A stretch of 64,000 bases of DNA, taken from NCBI GenBank assembly GCA_963762085.1, contig CAVXJD010000001.1, forward strand, positions 186,001 to 250,000, given 5' to 3'. The notes under the pieces were generated by a model. That model did not search any database and was not told where the DNA came from. It was given only the letters and a program-made list of their open reading frames with translations. The DNA comes from DASQGA01 sp963762085 (GTDB taxonomy: Bacteria > Actinomycetota > Thermoleophilia > Gaiellales > Gaiellaceae). This document shows, piece after piece, positions 1 to 7,517 of the stretch (positions within the stretch are counted from its first letter, which is position 1; each line of letters opens with the position of its first letter). A program made the translations under genes and the position numbers.

Positions 1-1
1 C

Positions 2-775
2 CGCACGTTCTTCGAGGACGCAGGAGGCGCAGGCCCGCCCGTCCTCTTCTACACGGGCTTCGCGGATTCGCTCGAGGTCGCGAAGTCATCGGGCCTCGCC
101 AGAGCGTTGAGTGGCGAGTTCCGGATGATCTTCGCCGACCACCGCGGTCAGGGCGGCAGCGACAAGCCGGCGGACGCAAGCACCTACGCGCTGGCTACCC
201 GGGTCGCGGACGCCGTCGCGGTCATCGACGCGCTCGGCATCGAGCGTACCCACTTCCTCGGCTCCTCCTGGGGAGCCCGGCTCGGGTTCGCACTCGGCGA
301 GCATGCCCCGGAGCGCGTGCTCTCACTCGTCCTCTGCGGTAACCAGCCGTACGCCTGGGACCTCGAGTCGCCGACCGCCCAGGCGGTGGCCGCGGCCATG
401 GTCGCTTCCAGGAAAGAAGGAATGAAGGGCTTCGTGGAGACCTTCGAGTCGGCGCTCGGCTATCGCTTCCCGGAGCGGGAGCGGACATGGACGCTCGAGA
501 AGAACGACCCGGCCGCGCTCGAGGCAGCGTGGCGATCCACCCAGATCGAAGGGCGCGTCTCTCAGAACCTGACCGCATGGCAGGTGCCCTGTCTCATCTG
601 CGCCGGCGAGGCGGACGAGATGCACGACGCTGCCGAGCGCGCGGCCGCCGAGATCCCCGGCGCGAAGTTCGTGTCCCTCGCGGGCCACTCGCACATCTCC
701 GCGTTCTACGAGGCTGACGACCTGCTGCTCCCCCACATCCTCGAGCTCCTGCGTTCAGCGGCGCCGAAGGAGTGA
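2..775 (+). CDS. Alpha/beta hydrolase, 5' end outside the window
   Basis: The frame is open from the second base of the window, so the true start lies upstream. The first codons encode a GPPVLFYTG-type strand that normally opens this fold, which is why an internal TTG near position 107 is not taken as the start. The nucleophile elbow GSSWG lies near position 266. A candidate acid is in the GEADEMHD stretch, and the catalytic His is in AGHSHISAF near the C-terminus. The family covers esterases, epoxide hydrolases and similar small-molecule hydrolases. The substrate cannot be read from the sequence. Confidence 0.86.
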   Translation, partial: RTFFEDAGGAGPPVLFYTGFADSLEVAKSSGLARALSGEFRMIFADHRGQGGSDKPADASTYALATRVADAVAVIDALGIERTHFLGSSWGARLGFALGEHAPERVLSLVLCGNQPYAWDLESPTAQAVAAAMVASRKEGMKGFVETFESALGYRFPERERTWTLEKNDPAALEAAWRSTQIEGRVSQNLTAWQVPCLICAGEADEMHDAAERAAAEIPGAKFVSLAGHSHISAFYEADDLLLPHILELLRSAAPKE

Positions 776-1007
776 ACCCCCGCAGGGTCTGGTAAGCGCC
801 GTCTGCGACGCACCAGCGCGCACCCAACTCGCGACGGGCTCGCGTCCTCCCACGGTTCGCTTCCGGGATACGGGGTGCCCGTTCTTAGGCGTGAACCCTT
901 TGACACCCCGCTTTAGCCCTGCACGCTAAACGGACACACACTCAGTCCAGCCCAATAGCATGGCTCGGTCCCGAGGCTTCGGCGTTGCCCAAGCCTGCCA
1001 TGCCTCT

Positions 1008-1616
1008 TCAGGCCGCCGCCTGCGTACGCGCGGAATGTCGGCGGAGGAAGAACCGGCCGGCGATCGCACCAGCAAGAATCGCGCCGAGACCGCCGAGAAG
1101 TGCCCAGAGCGGTAGGGCGCCCCCGTCGGTTGAGGCGGCTTCGCTGGAGCGTGCCGCAGCATTGGCCGCGGATGCGTCCCCCGAACCTCCGCCTGCAGCC
1201 GCGCCGGGGCCACCAATCTGCACGGCGGCGAAGGAGTGCGTCTGAGCACACGGAGCGGGGTCGCCGTTCCAGCTCGTGAAGCCGTCGAACACCTCGTAGC
1301 TCCAGCGGCCGGCCGACGGGAAGACAACGCGGGCCACGTAACGGCCGGCAGCCGGATCGCTCGCCTTCGCGACGAACGTCCGACTCTCCCCGTTGGCGCG
1401 GTTTACGATCGTTACCTTGGGCGAGGCGTCGCGTGCGTCCGGAAGCGGGTTCTGACCATGCTGAAGGACGGTGATCTGTGCCGTCCAAACATCTCCTGCC
1501 CACGTCTCGCTGGGAGGCGGCGCGAGCCCCACTGTCGCCCAGCAGCCCGCGCTGGCCGGGGCTGCGGACATGAGAGCGACCACGAGGACGCCTCCGATCA
1601 GAGCTTTGCGCATCAC
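1008..1616 (-). CDS. Secreted membrane-anchored protein, FixH/YtkA-like beta domain
   Basis: A 202-residue protein with a clear Sec signal peptide (MMRKALIGG..., cleavage after an ASA motif near residue 23) and a beta-rich extracellular part of about 110 residues. A low-complexity Ala/Ser/Gly linker follows, then one transmembrane segment near residues 165-190 and a basic tail. The extracellular pattern (TVGLAPPP, WTAQITVLQHGQ, AGRYVARVVFP, GRWSYEVFDGF) resembles YtkA/FixH-like or immunoglobulin-like copper-associated domains, but I see no metal-binding signature. A stand-alone gene; function unknown. The type I topology with the C-terminus inside is an inference. Confidence 0.72.
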   Translation of the reverse strand: MMRKALIGGVLVVALMSAAPASAGCWATVGLAPPPSETWAGDVWTAQITVLQHGQNPLPDARDASPKVTIVNRANGESRTFVAKASDPAAGRYVARVVFPSAGRWSYEVFDGFTSWNGDPAPCAQTHSFAAVQIGGPGAAAGGGSGDASAANAAARSSEAASTDGGALPLWALLGGLGAILAGAIAGRFFLRRHSARTQAAA

Positions 1617-1696
1617 GATTCCTCCTTTTTCCTTCCTACACCGGAAACCCCATCGCGGTTCCAGTGATGAGGTAGCGGCCCACCCAAGGAGCCGAC

Positions 1697-2125
1697 TTGA
1701 GGCGCGCCGACGTTCTACGCGAGCCTGGGTTCGAGTGCGAGCATGCCACCCGGACGTTCGCCGGGGCTGACTTCAAAACAAGCGCGCGAAGTGGCGCTGC
1801 CCCGGGTAGTCCACGAGGGACAGTTGCCTCGAGCCGGTTGCCCACAAGCGTGTGGGTTAAGGCGTCCCGCCTCCACCGCTCGTCCCCCGCGACAGCAAGC
1901 GCTCGGCGATCTGTACCGGAGCGCGGCGCAGTGGAGCGCACCTTTGGTCGGCTCAAGAACGAGTACGGGCTTGCACCGCTCCGCGTCCGTGACATCGAAC
2001 GGGTCGCACTTCACGCCGACCTGACGATGCTCGCCCGCCTCAGAGTGGCCTTAGCCCAGCGCGGGCTGTTCCGCTCGCGGTCCTACGCCCCGGCCTTTCG
2101 CTATTCGTTCCCCCAATCCCTCTAG
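1697..2125 (+). pseudogene. Decayed DDE transposase, C-terminal remnant
   Basis: Only the C-terminal part of an IS4/IS5-type transposase can be recognised: GAVERTFGRLKNEYGL, then LRVRDIERVALHADLT, from about 1925 to the stop at 2125. The region upstream (about 1735-1925) still carries family-like pieces (ATRTFAGADFK, VWVKASRLH, GDLYR), but in different reading frames, so several indels separate them. No N-terminal catalytic Asp region and no terminal inverted repeats are visible. This looks like an old degraded insertion, not an active element. Confidence 0.7.
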
Positions 2126-2224
2126 CTAGTAGTAGGGCCGCTGCCGGCCGAGAACACTCGACCCTGGCATGCTCCAGCCGGCGATCAGTCGCGAGCCATG
2201 CCTTCCGCACCGAGGATCACGGCA

Positions 2225-2650
2225 TCAGGGTGGAGGGAAATTCGGGTCGTCAAAAACGCTTCCCGAGCTTAGGCGGACAACCTCCACCACGTTCTTCATC
2301 CACAATCTCTCCGCGGCCCAGTTCCCATGACACCCATCCGGATCGGCTTCCACCCGCTTCCCGTTCCAAAAACCGGAGACGTGAATCAAGACCAAGGGCC
2401 CGTAACAGGCCTGGTTCGGGTCGCTGTAGAGCATCACGGCCGCTTTCTGTTGAAGCGTTTCGCAGAGTCTTTGCGGATAGGCGACGTTTCCGCCCGGTGG
2501 GTTGCACTTGACCCTGAAGACGGCTTCGCTGGAGAGCCTTTGAATAGTGACCACAAGCGCGTTGGGCGGCTTCGTCTGCTTCACCTCGTCCGAGCAGGCG
2601 CTCAGCGCTAGAACGAGCGGGAGAAAAAGCAAGAAACGCCTTCTGCCCAC
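2225..2650 (-). CDS. Lipoprotein with subtilisin-inhibitor-like (SSI) domain
   Basis: From a GTG at 2650 the protein starts with a short basic n-region (GRRRFLLFL) and a lipobox LSAC, a typical lipoprotein signal. A longer frame from ATG 2749 is possible but gives an unusually long leader. The mature part shows the SSI-family pattern: a KCNPPGG turn, a following Cys in RLCETL, a Cys before a GPLVLIHVSG strand, FWNGKRV, and a last Cys in DGCHG. SSI proteins are secreted inhibitors of serine proteases. Membrane anchoring and the inhibitory role here are inferred. The reactive-site loop cannot be assigned by eye. SD-like GGAGG sits too close to the GTG, so the start is uncertain. Confidence 0.6.
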   Translation of the reverse strand: MGRRRFLLFLPLVLALSACSDEVKQTKPPNALVVTIQRLSSEAVFRVKCNPPGGNVAYPQRLCETLQQKAAVMLYSDPNQACYGPLVLIHVSGFWNGKRVEADPDGCHGNWAAERLWMKNVVEVVRLSSGSVFDDPNFPPP

Positions 2651-2870
2651 ACCTCCGAGCCAGATACCTCGGCCTGTGGCTGCGCGGCTCTCCACTTCGA
2701 GCCTCCTGTCTCCTCTTTCGCTACCCGACCTTACCAGCGCTATGGGCATGGTCCGGGAGCGGCGGCCTATGCTCCTTCGGAGGTGTAAGAACGAGCGCTA
2801 CGTCCACGGCCCAGGTTCACTTCCCTGGAACCGCCGCAAAGGGCTAGGCGCGTACGTTCTGCGGAGTAGT

Positions 2871-2892
2871 TTGGTAGAAAGTTGGTAGAAAG
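2871..2892. repeat. Two tandem copies of an 11-bp unit
   Basis: The unit ttggtagaaag occurs twice in a row in the gap between the lipoprotein gene and tRNA-Asn. No function can be assigned; it could be binding-site duplication or chance. Confidence 0.6.
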
Positions 2893-2922
2893 TCAGCGGA
2901 GGGTACTTCGCTCTGAGAACGG

Positions 2923-2948
2923 AAAAGGCCCTCTCTGCAGGGCCTTTT
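2923..2948 (-). terminator. Intrinsic terminator of tRNA-Asn
   Basis: A 10-bp perfect stem (aaaaggccct / agggcctttt) with a 6-nt loop lies 4 nt past the 3' end of tRNA-Asn on the minus strand, and its distal arm supplies a U-rich end. Confidence 0.82.
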
Positions 2949-2952
2949 CTTA

Positions 2953-3025
2953 CTCCCCGGGCTGGACTCGAACCAGCAACCCTCCGGTTAACAGCCGGAT
3001 GCTCTGCCAATTGAGCTACCGGGGA
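2953..3025 (-). tRNA. tRNA-Asn (GTT)
   Basis: A 73-nt cloverleaf with acceptor stem TCCCCGG/CCGGGGA, a D-arm and an anticodon stem CCGG flanking the loop CTGTTAA, which gives anticodon GTT. The T-arm carries the GTTCGAGTC signature. The 3' CCA is not encoded, as for the other two tRNAs here. It follows dnaG and one 167-bp repeat on the same strand and ends in a strong terminator. Confidence 0.95.
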
Positions 3026-3040
3026 ACGGCTTTCTCAGTT

Positions 3041-3207
3041 TAGACGGTTGGTCGACAACCACCCCACCCTCGGATGGCGGCCCAGACACTGCGCCAGGCC
3101 GCGCCCTCGTCCTTGCCAAGGCTTCTAGCCTTGCCTGCGGCCGATGACACGCCCTGGCTTGGTCTGGCCCGTCCCCGCGGGCACGGCAGTTACCGACCAA
3201 CCATCTA
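3041..3207 (-). mobile_element. 167-bp MITE-like element, copy A
   Basis: Bounded by imperfect terminal inverted repeats: TAGATGGTTGGTCGG at one end and TAGACGGTTGGTCGA, read inward, at the other. It aligns without gaps to the stretch at 5871-6037 in opposite orientation, with 29 mismatches of 167 by manual count (about 83 percent identity). The centre is a perfect 7-bp hairpin (CAAGGCT / AGCCTTG), and the arms also pair imperfectly, so the whole unit can fold as one long hairpin. Flanking TA suggests insertion at TA. No transposase is encoded, so it would need one in trans. It lies 6 bp past the dnaG stop codon and 15 bp upstream of tRNA-Asn. Confidence 0.72.
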
Positions 3208-3213
3208 ACTGCG

Positions 3214-4857
3214 CTACACCGGCTCGCCCGCCGCTGCTCTCACCTTCTGCAGCTGCTCCTGGAGCGCTTCGAGCCGCTCCGGCTCGGCCTCTGCGAGCTC
3301 CCGGCGCAGCTGCCGTTCCCGAAGTCGGAGGAGCAGCTGCTTGGCCGTCTCCTCGTCGATTCCCTCCGCCGCGGCGCGCGCGTCCAGCTCGGCGAGGGCC
3401 GGCAGGATCTCCGCATCGGTCTCGCCGCCCTTGACGACGTAGTCGCGAAGCTTCCGGTGGAGCTCCGTGTCGAAATGGTCGTCCGAGAGCTCGGCGAGCA
3501 CGTCGACCAGCGACGGATGGGCGATCGCGCCCGCCAGGGCGTCCCTTTCGAGCCGGTCGCCCGCCTCGAGGATCTTCCGCGAGATCTCGCCGGTCCGCCG
3601 CGAGGAACGCGGTGCCAGCTCGCGGTGGAGGTCCGGTGGGAGGTCGAGGCTGTTCGCGGCGTACTGGATCGCGTCCATCCATTCCGTGTTTTGGTCGAAC
3701 CCGCTCAGGACCTCGCGCACGCGCGCGAAGGCCTCGGCTTTGCTCTTGGACGCATCGATCTCGAGCTTGACCCGGTAGCGCGGGTACGGCTCTGCCTGCT
3801 CGATACGCTCGGCGAACCGGTCGGCCTCCTCGGCCGGATCGGAGCCCGGCGCGAGCGGCACGACCCGAACCTCGTCGAAGTCGCGGTAGGCGAGGTCCAT
3901 GCCCCTGAGCGTCGCCGCCTCGCCGGCCGCATCGGCATCGAAACAGAGATAGAGCCGCGGGGTGAGCCGGCGGAGCTCTTTGAGCTGCGCGGGAGTCAAG
4001 GCGGTGCCCATCGACGCGACTGCGGTCTTGAGCCCCGCCTGGTGGAGCGCGAGCACATCCGTGTAGCCCTCAACGACGACGGCGCGGTCCTCCTTGGCGA
4101 TCGAAGCCCGCGCCCGATCCAGGCCGTAGACGAGCGATGCCTTGTGGAAGAGCTCGCCCTCGGGTGAGTTTACGTACTTGGCGGGAATCGGGTCGTTCTC
4201 CGAGAGCCGCCGGGCGCCGAATCCGACCACGCGCCCGCGCGGATCGGAGAGGGCGAAGGTCAGCCTGCCGGCGAAGTAGTCGTTCCCACGGCGGTTGACG
4301 AGCCCGGCTGCTGTGAGCTCCTCGTTCGTGAAGCCTTTCTCGCGCGCCTTGGCGGCGAGGATCGTGCCTCCCGGCGAGAGCCCCAGCCGGAACTCCTTCG
4401 CGATCTCCTCGCCAAGACCCCGCTCGGCCAGGTACGCGCGGACGGGAGCGCCCGCGTCGGACTCCCAGAGGTAACGCCCGTAGAAGACGGTGGCGGACTC
4501 GAGCAGCGCCTGCAGCCGGTCGCGGCGGCGCCGGCCGGCCTCGGCGCGCGGCGAGCTCTCTTCGTACTCGAGCTGGATGCCCGCGCGATCCGCGAGCCAC
4601 TCGACGGCCTCCGCGAAGTCGAGGCCCTCCGTCTCGCGGACGAACGAGATCAAGTCGCCACCTTTCCCGCACCCGAAGCAGTAGAAGAGCTTGTCCTGCG
4701 GGTTCACGGAGAAGCTCGGCGTCCGTTCCTCGTGGAAGGGACAGCGGCCCGTCCACCGCGCACCCACCCGGCGGAGAGGCGTGCGGGCCGAGACCAGCTC
4801 GACCATGTCGGCGGCGTCGACGACCTGCTCGATCGACGACTTGACGATCAGCGCCAT
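3214..4857 (-). CDS. dnaG: DNA primase DnaG
   Basis: Makes RNA primers for replication by working with the replicative helicase. The 547-residue protein has an N-terminal CHC2 zinc finger near residues 39-65 (CPFHEE, then CFGCGKGGD). A catalytic TOPRIM core follows, with the VVEGYTDVLALH Glu motif and the CFDADAAGEA metal-binding motif near residues 260-315, and then a helical C-terminal helicase-interaction region. The length is slightly short but normal for Actinobacteria. The ATG at 4857 overlaps the dgt stop by 10 nt, so the two genes are translationally coupled. The stop codon falls just before the 167-bp repeat. Confidence 0.97.
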   Translation of the reverse strand: MALIVKSSIEQVVDAADMVELVSARTPLRRVGARWTGRCPFHEERTPSFSVNPQDKLFYCFGCGKGGDLISFVRETEGLDFAEAVEWLADRAGIQLEYEESSPRAEAGRRRRDRLQALLESATVFYGRYLWESDAGAPVRAYLAERGLGEEIAKEFRLGLSPGGTILAAKAREKGFTNEELTAAGLVNRRGNDYFAGRLTFALSDPRGRVVGFGARRLSENDPIPAKYVNSPEGELFHKASLVYGLDRARASIAKEDRAVVVEGYTDVLALHQAGLKTAVASMGTALTPAQLKELRRLTPRLYLCFDADAAGEAATLRGMDLAYRDFDEVRVVPLAPGSDPAEEADRFAERIEQAEPYPRYRVKLEIDASKSKAEAFARVREVLSGFDQNTEWMDAIQYAANSLDLPPDLHRELAPRSSRRTGEISRKILEAGDRLERDALAGAIAHPSLVDVLAELSDDHFDTELHRKLRDYVVKGGETDAEILPALAELDARAAAEGIDEETAKQLLLRLRERQLRRELAEAEPERLEALQEQLQKVRAAAGEPV

Positions 4858-5843
4858 GCGAGGGCGAACCGGTCGGTCATGCCCGAGACGTAGTCGGTGA
4901 TCCGTTCGGGAATGTCTCCGGGCCGGTCCGCCGGAAGCTCGTCCGGATGGTCGGCGAGGTGGCTGAAGACCCGGTGGATGGTCGCGACGGCCTCCTCCCG
5001 CTGCTCGCGGGCGGCCGGACCCAGGTAGACGCGCTCGAACATGAAGGCACGAAGGTTCAGCATCGCATGTCCGATCTCATCGCTCTGGACGATGTCCCCC
5101 GCGGCGGCGGAGGCCTCGACGATGTCATGGACGAGCGTGTCGATCCGGCGCGACCCGCGCTCCCCGAGCAGAGCGATCTCCTCTGCCGGCAGATCTTCCT
5201 GAGCGAGCACACCGGCACGAATGGCGTCGTCGATGTCGTGGTTGATGTAGGCCACGCGGTCGACCAGGCGGACGATCTTTCCCTCCAGCGTGGAGGGCGT
5301 TCCCGGCCCCGTGTGATTCAGGATGCCGTCGCGCACCTCCGCCGTCAGGTTCAGGCCGCGGCCGTCGCGCTCGAGCACCTCGACGACACGAAGAGACTGT
5401 TCGTTGTGGCGGAAACGGCCGCCGAAGCGGTCGGCGAGTGCAGCGTCGAGTGCCTCCTCCCCGATGTGGCCGAAGGGAGCGTGCCCAAGGTCATGGCCGA
5501 CCGCGATCGCCTCGGTGAGATCCTCGTTCAGGCGAAGCCCCCGCGCGACCCCGCGCGAAATCCCCGCCGCCTCGAGCGTGTGTGTCAGCCTGGTGCGGTA
5601 GTGGTCGCCCTTGGGGTCGATGAAGACCTGAGTCTTGTACTTGAGGCGACGGAAGCTCTTCGAGTGAACGATCCGGTCCCGGTCACGCTGGAACGGCGTC
5701 CGGAGCCGGCACTCCTCCTCTTCCTCGTACGCCCGGCCGGCCGTTTCATAGGAGCGCACTGCGAGCGGAGAGAGCCAGCTCTCCTCGTGCTCCCGGACGA
5801 GCCCGGGAAATGCGTCAGCGACCTTCCCGGCTAGGTTCGGCAT
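4848..5843 (-). CDS. dgt: Deoxyguanosinetriphosphate triphosphohydrolase-like protein
   Basis: An HD-domain phosphohydrolase of 331 residues that cleaves dNTPs to deoxynucleoside and triphosphate. The metal-binding signature is visible as TRLTHTLEA and, near residue 110, GHDLGHAPFGHIGE. The Tyr-rich substrate region (RRLKYKTQVF, GDHYRTRLTH) precedes it. Length matches the short dGTPase-like class common in Actinobacteria, not the 505-residue Escherichia coli enzyme. It sits directly upstream of dnaG, a widespread actinobacterial arrangement linking dNTP control to replication. A 167-bp repeat ends 28 bp above the ATG and may separate it from its native promoter. Confidence 0.92.
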   Translation of the reverse strand: MPNLAGKVADAFPGLVREHEESWLSPLAVRSYETAGRAYEEEEECRLRTPFQRDRDRIVHSKSFRRLKYKTQVFIDPKGDHYRTRLTHTLEAAGISRGVARGLRLNEDLTEAIAVGHDLGHAPFGHIGEEALDAALADRFGGRFRHNEQSLRVVEVLERDGRGLNLTAEVRDGILNHTGPGTPSTLEGKIVRLVDRVAYINHDIDDAIRAGVLAQEDLPAEEIALLGERGSRRIDTLVHDIVEASAAAGDIVQSDEIGHAMLNLRAFMFERVYLGPAAREQREEAVATIHRVFSHLADHPDELPADRPGDIPERITDYVSGMTDRFALAWR

Positions 5844-5870
5844 GGTTCCAGGGCCGTCACGATCCCAGGC

Positions 5871-6037
5871 TAGATGGTTGATCGGAAGTTGGCGTGCCCG
5901 TGGGGACGGGCCAGATCAAGCCAGGGTGTGCCATCGCCCGCAAGCAAGGCTCGAAGCCTTGATAAGGGCGAGGGTACGGCCTGGCGCCGCGTCTGGGCCG
6001 CCATCCGCGGGTGCGGTAACTGCCGTTCAATCATCTA
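5871..6037 (+). mobile_element. 167-bp MITE-like element, copy B
   Basis: Same length as the copy at 3041-3207 but inverted relative to it. Ends are TAGATGGTTGATCGG and, read inward from the right, TAGATGATTGAACGG. The central hairpin (CAAGGCT / AGCCTTG) and a CCCG/CGGG arm are conserved. The right end supplies the stop codon (TAG on the minus strand, 6035-6037) of the SDR gene, so insertion probably replaced or lies at that gene's original end. Together the two copies bracket the dgt-dnaG operon. Confidence 0.72.
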
Positions 6038-6823
6038 AATGATTACCGGGACGGTGCCGCCGTCCACGCTCCAGGCCGCTCCCGTCACGTAGCTGGCGCG
6101 GTCCGAGCACAAAAACGCGATCACGGCGGCGATCTCCTGCGGCTCGGCCATGCGCCCGATCGGGCGGCCCTTCGCGACCCCGTCGAGGACCTCCTCGCGC
6201 GAGGTCCCTTTGAGCTCCGCAGCCTGGTCGGCGAGGCCGCCCTCCGCGAGCCAGGCCGGCGAGAGCGTCGGGCCGGGCGCCACCGCGTTGCAGAGGATCC
6301 CGTCCTTTGCGTAGAGGTCCGCAACGAGGCGGGAGAGCGAGAGGACGGCGGCCTTGCTGACCGTGTAGTCGGGCATGCCGGTCGAAGGCCGCTTGCCGGC
6401 GGTCGAGCTCACGTTCACGATCCGCCCGCTTCCCCGCTCGCGCATCGCCGGGACGACGGCCCGGATCGAGCGCACGTAGCTCATCACGTTCAGCTGCCAG
6501 GCCGCCTCCCAGTCTTCCTCGGTCAAGTCTTCGAATCCCACCTGGCGCGCCGAGCCGACGTTGTTGACCAGGCACTCGACGGCGCCGAGCTTTTCGGTGA
6601 CCTCCACGACGACGCGGGCGGGCTCTTCCGGGCGGGAAAGGTCGCAGGCGATGCCGAGTGCGGCTCCGGCGTCGTCGAGGGCCTTCGCCACGCCCTCCTC
6701 CGAGCGCCCGGTCACGACAACGCGAGCTCCCTCGGCGGCGAGGATGCGCACCGTCTCGAGCCCGATTCCGGCGGTGGAGCCCGTGACGAGGCAGACTCGA
6801 TCCGTGACGCCGAGATTCACCAA
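6035..6823 (-). CDS. SDR-family NAD(P)-dependent oxidoreductase
   Basis: A classical short-chain dehydrogenase/reductase of 262 residues. Visible motifs are the cofactor loop TGSTAGIG near residue 15, the NNVG motif near residue 90, catalytic Ser in VSSTAG, and Tyr/Lys in DYTVSKAA. The C-terminal SYVTGAAWSVDGG strand is typical of FabG-like and 3-oxoacyl reductase-like members. The substrate cannot be predicted. The last residues (VPVII) and the stop codon fall inside the end of the 167-bp repeat, so the native C-terminus may have been altered by a few residues. Confidence 0.92.
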   Translation of the reverse strand: MVNLGVTDRVCLVTGSTAGIGLETVRILAAEGARVVVTGRSEEGVAKALDDAGAALGIACDLSRPEEPARVVVEVTEKLGAVECLVNNVGSARQVGFEDLTEEDWEAAWQLNVMSYVRSIRAVVPAMRERGSGRIVNVSSTAGKRPSTGMPDYTVSKAAVLSLSRLVADLYAKDGILCNAVAPGPTLSPAWLAEGGLADQAAELKGTSREEVLDGVAKGRPIGRMAEPQEIAAVIAFLCSDRASYVTGAAWSVDGGTVPVII

Positions 6824-6873
6824 GCCACCCTAACGCGCAGTGCTCGAAGCGGACTGGCTCTTAAGCTGGGCCC

Positions 6874-7476
6874 ATGGAGCCGACGACGATCCTGCTCGCC
6901 AGGCACGGCGAGACGGACTGGAACGCTGTTGGACGCTGGCAGGGGCACACCGACCGCTCACTGACCGAACGGGGCCACCGCCAGGCGGTGGAACTTGCCG
7001 AGCGCCTCGCGAACGACCAGATCGATGCCGTCTACTCGAGCGACCTCCTCCGCGCCGTCGAGACGGCGGAGCCGGTGGCAAAGCGGCTCGGACTCCCGCT
7101 TCGCACGCTCCCGGAGCTTCGCGAGGTCGACGTCGGCACCTGGGCCGGACTGACCCGAGACGAGGTTGCCGAGCGCTTCCCCGACGGCTTTCGCCGCTGG
7201 AGCGAGTGGCAGACGGGCTGGGAGGACGGCGAGACCTACGACGAGATGGGCGAGCGCGTGGTCGGCGCGGTTGTTCGGCTCGCTGGCGAACACCCGGGCG
7301 GGCGCATCCTCGTCGTCTCGCACGGCGGCGCGATCAGGGCACTCCACGCCGCGGCAGCCGGTATCGACATCGCCACCTTCCGCCAGCTCCGGCAGGTTGT
7401 CGAGAACGCCCGCGTCACGTCGATCCTCGTCGAAAACGGCCGGCTCTCTGAGGGCCCAATCGAGAATCTGGACTGA
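6874..7476 (+). CDS. Histidine phosphatase family protein (phosphoglycerate mutase-like)
   Basis: A 200-residue phosphatase of the branch-2 style phosphoglycerate mutase superfamily. The phosphorylated His lies in LLARHGETDWN near residue 10. The second catalytic His is in VVSHGGAIRAL near residue 150, and a Glu is in LREVDVGTWAG. Members include cofactor-dependent mutases, alpha-ribazole phosphatase and broad-specificity phosphatases. This one is closest to the GpmB/CobC type, but its substrate is unknown. It has no visible SD and may be leaderless. It ends in a shared bidirectional terminator. Confidence 0.9.
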   Translation: MEPTTILLARHGETDWNAVGRWQGHTDRSLTERGHRQAVELAERLANDQIDAVYSSDLLRAVETAEPVAKRLGLPLRTLPELREVDVGTWAGLTRDEVAERFPDGFRRWSEWQTGWEDGETYDEMGERVVGAVVRLAGEHPGGRILVVSHGGAIRALHAAAAGIDIATFRQLRQVVENARVTSILVENGRLSEGPIENLD

Positions 7477-7507
7477 GCCGGGCGGGGGTTCGTGCCCCGC
7501 CCGGCTC
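7475..7507. terminator. Bidirectional terminator between convergent genes
   Basis: A perfect 13-bp GC-rich stem (gagccgggcgggg / ccccgcccggctc) with a 7-nt loop sits between the convergent phosphatase and RTX/BNR genes and overlaps the phosphatase stop codon. There is no long T-tract on either side. Confidence 0.7.
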
Positions 7508-7517
7508 GTAAGGGTGG

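Noticed and set aside
2750..3025. Genomic island integrated at tRNA-Asn
   Set aside because: No integrase, and no repeat of the tRNA 3' end was found on the other side of the transposase and lipoprotein region.
3208..3230. tRNA-like 5' half (GCCGGTGTAGCGCAGTTAG) next to the 167-bp element
   Set aside because: It is the 3' end of dnaG (last codons and stop), there is no matching 3' half, and no cloverleaf can be completed.
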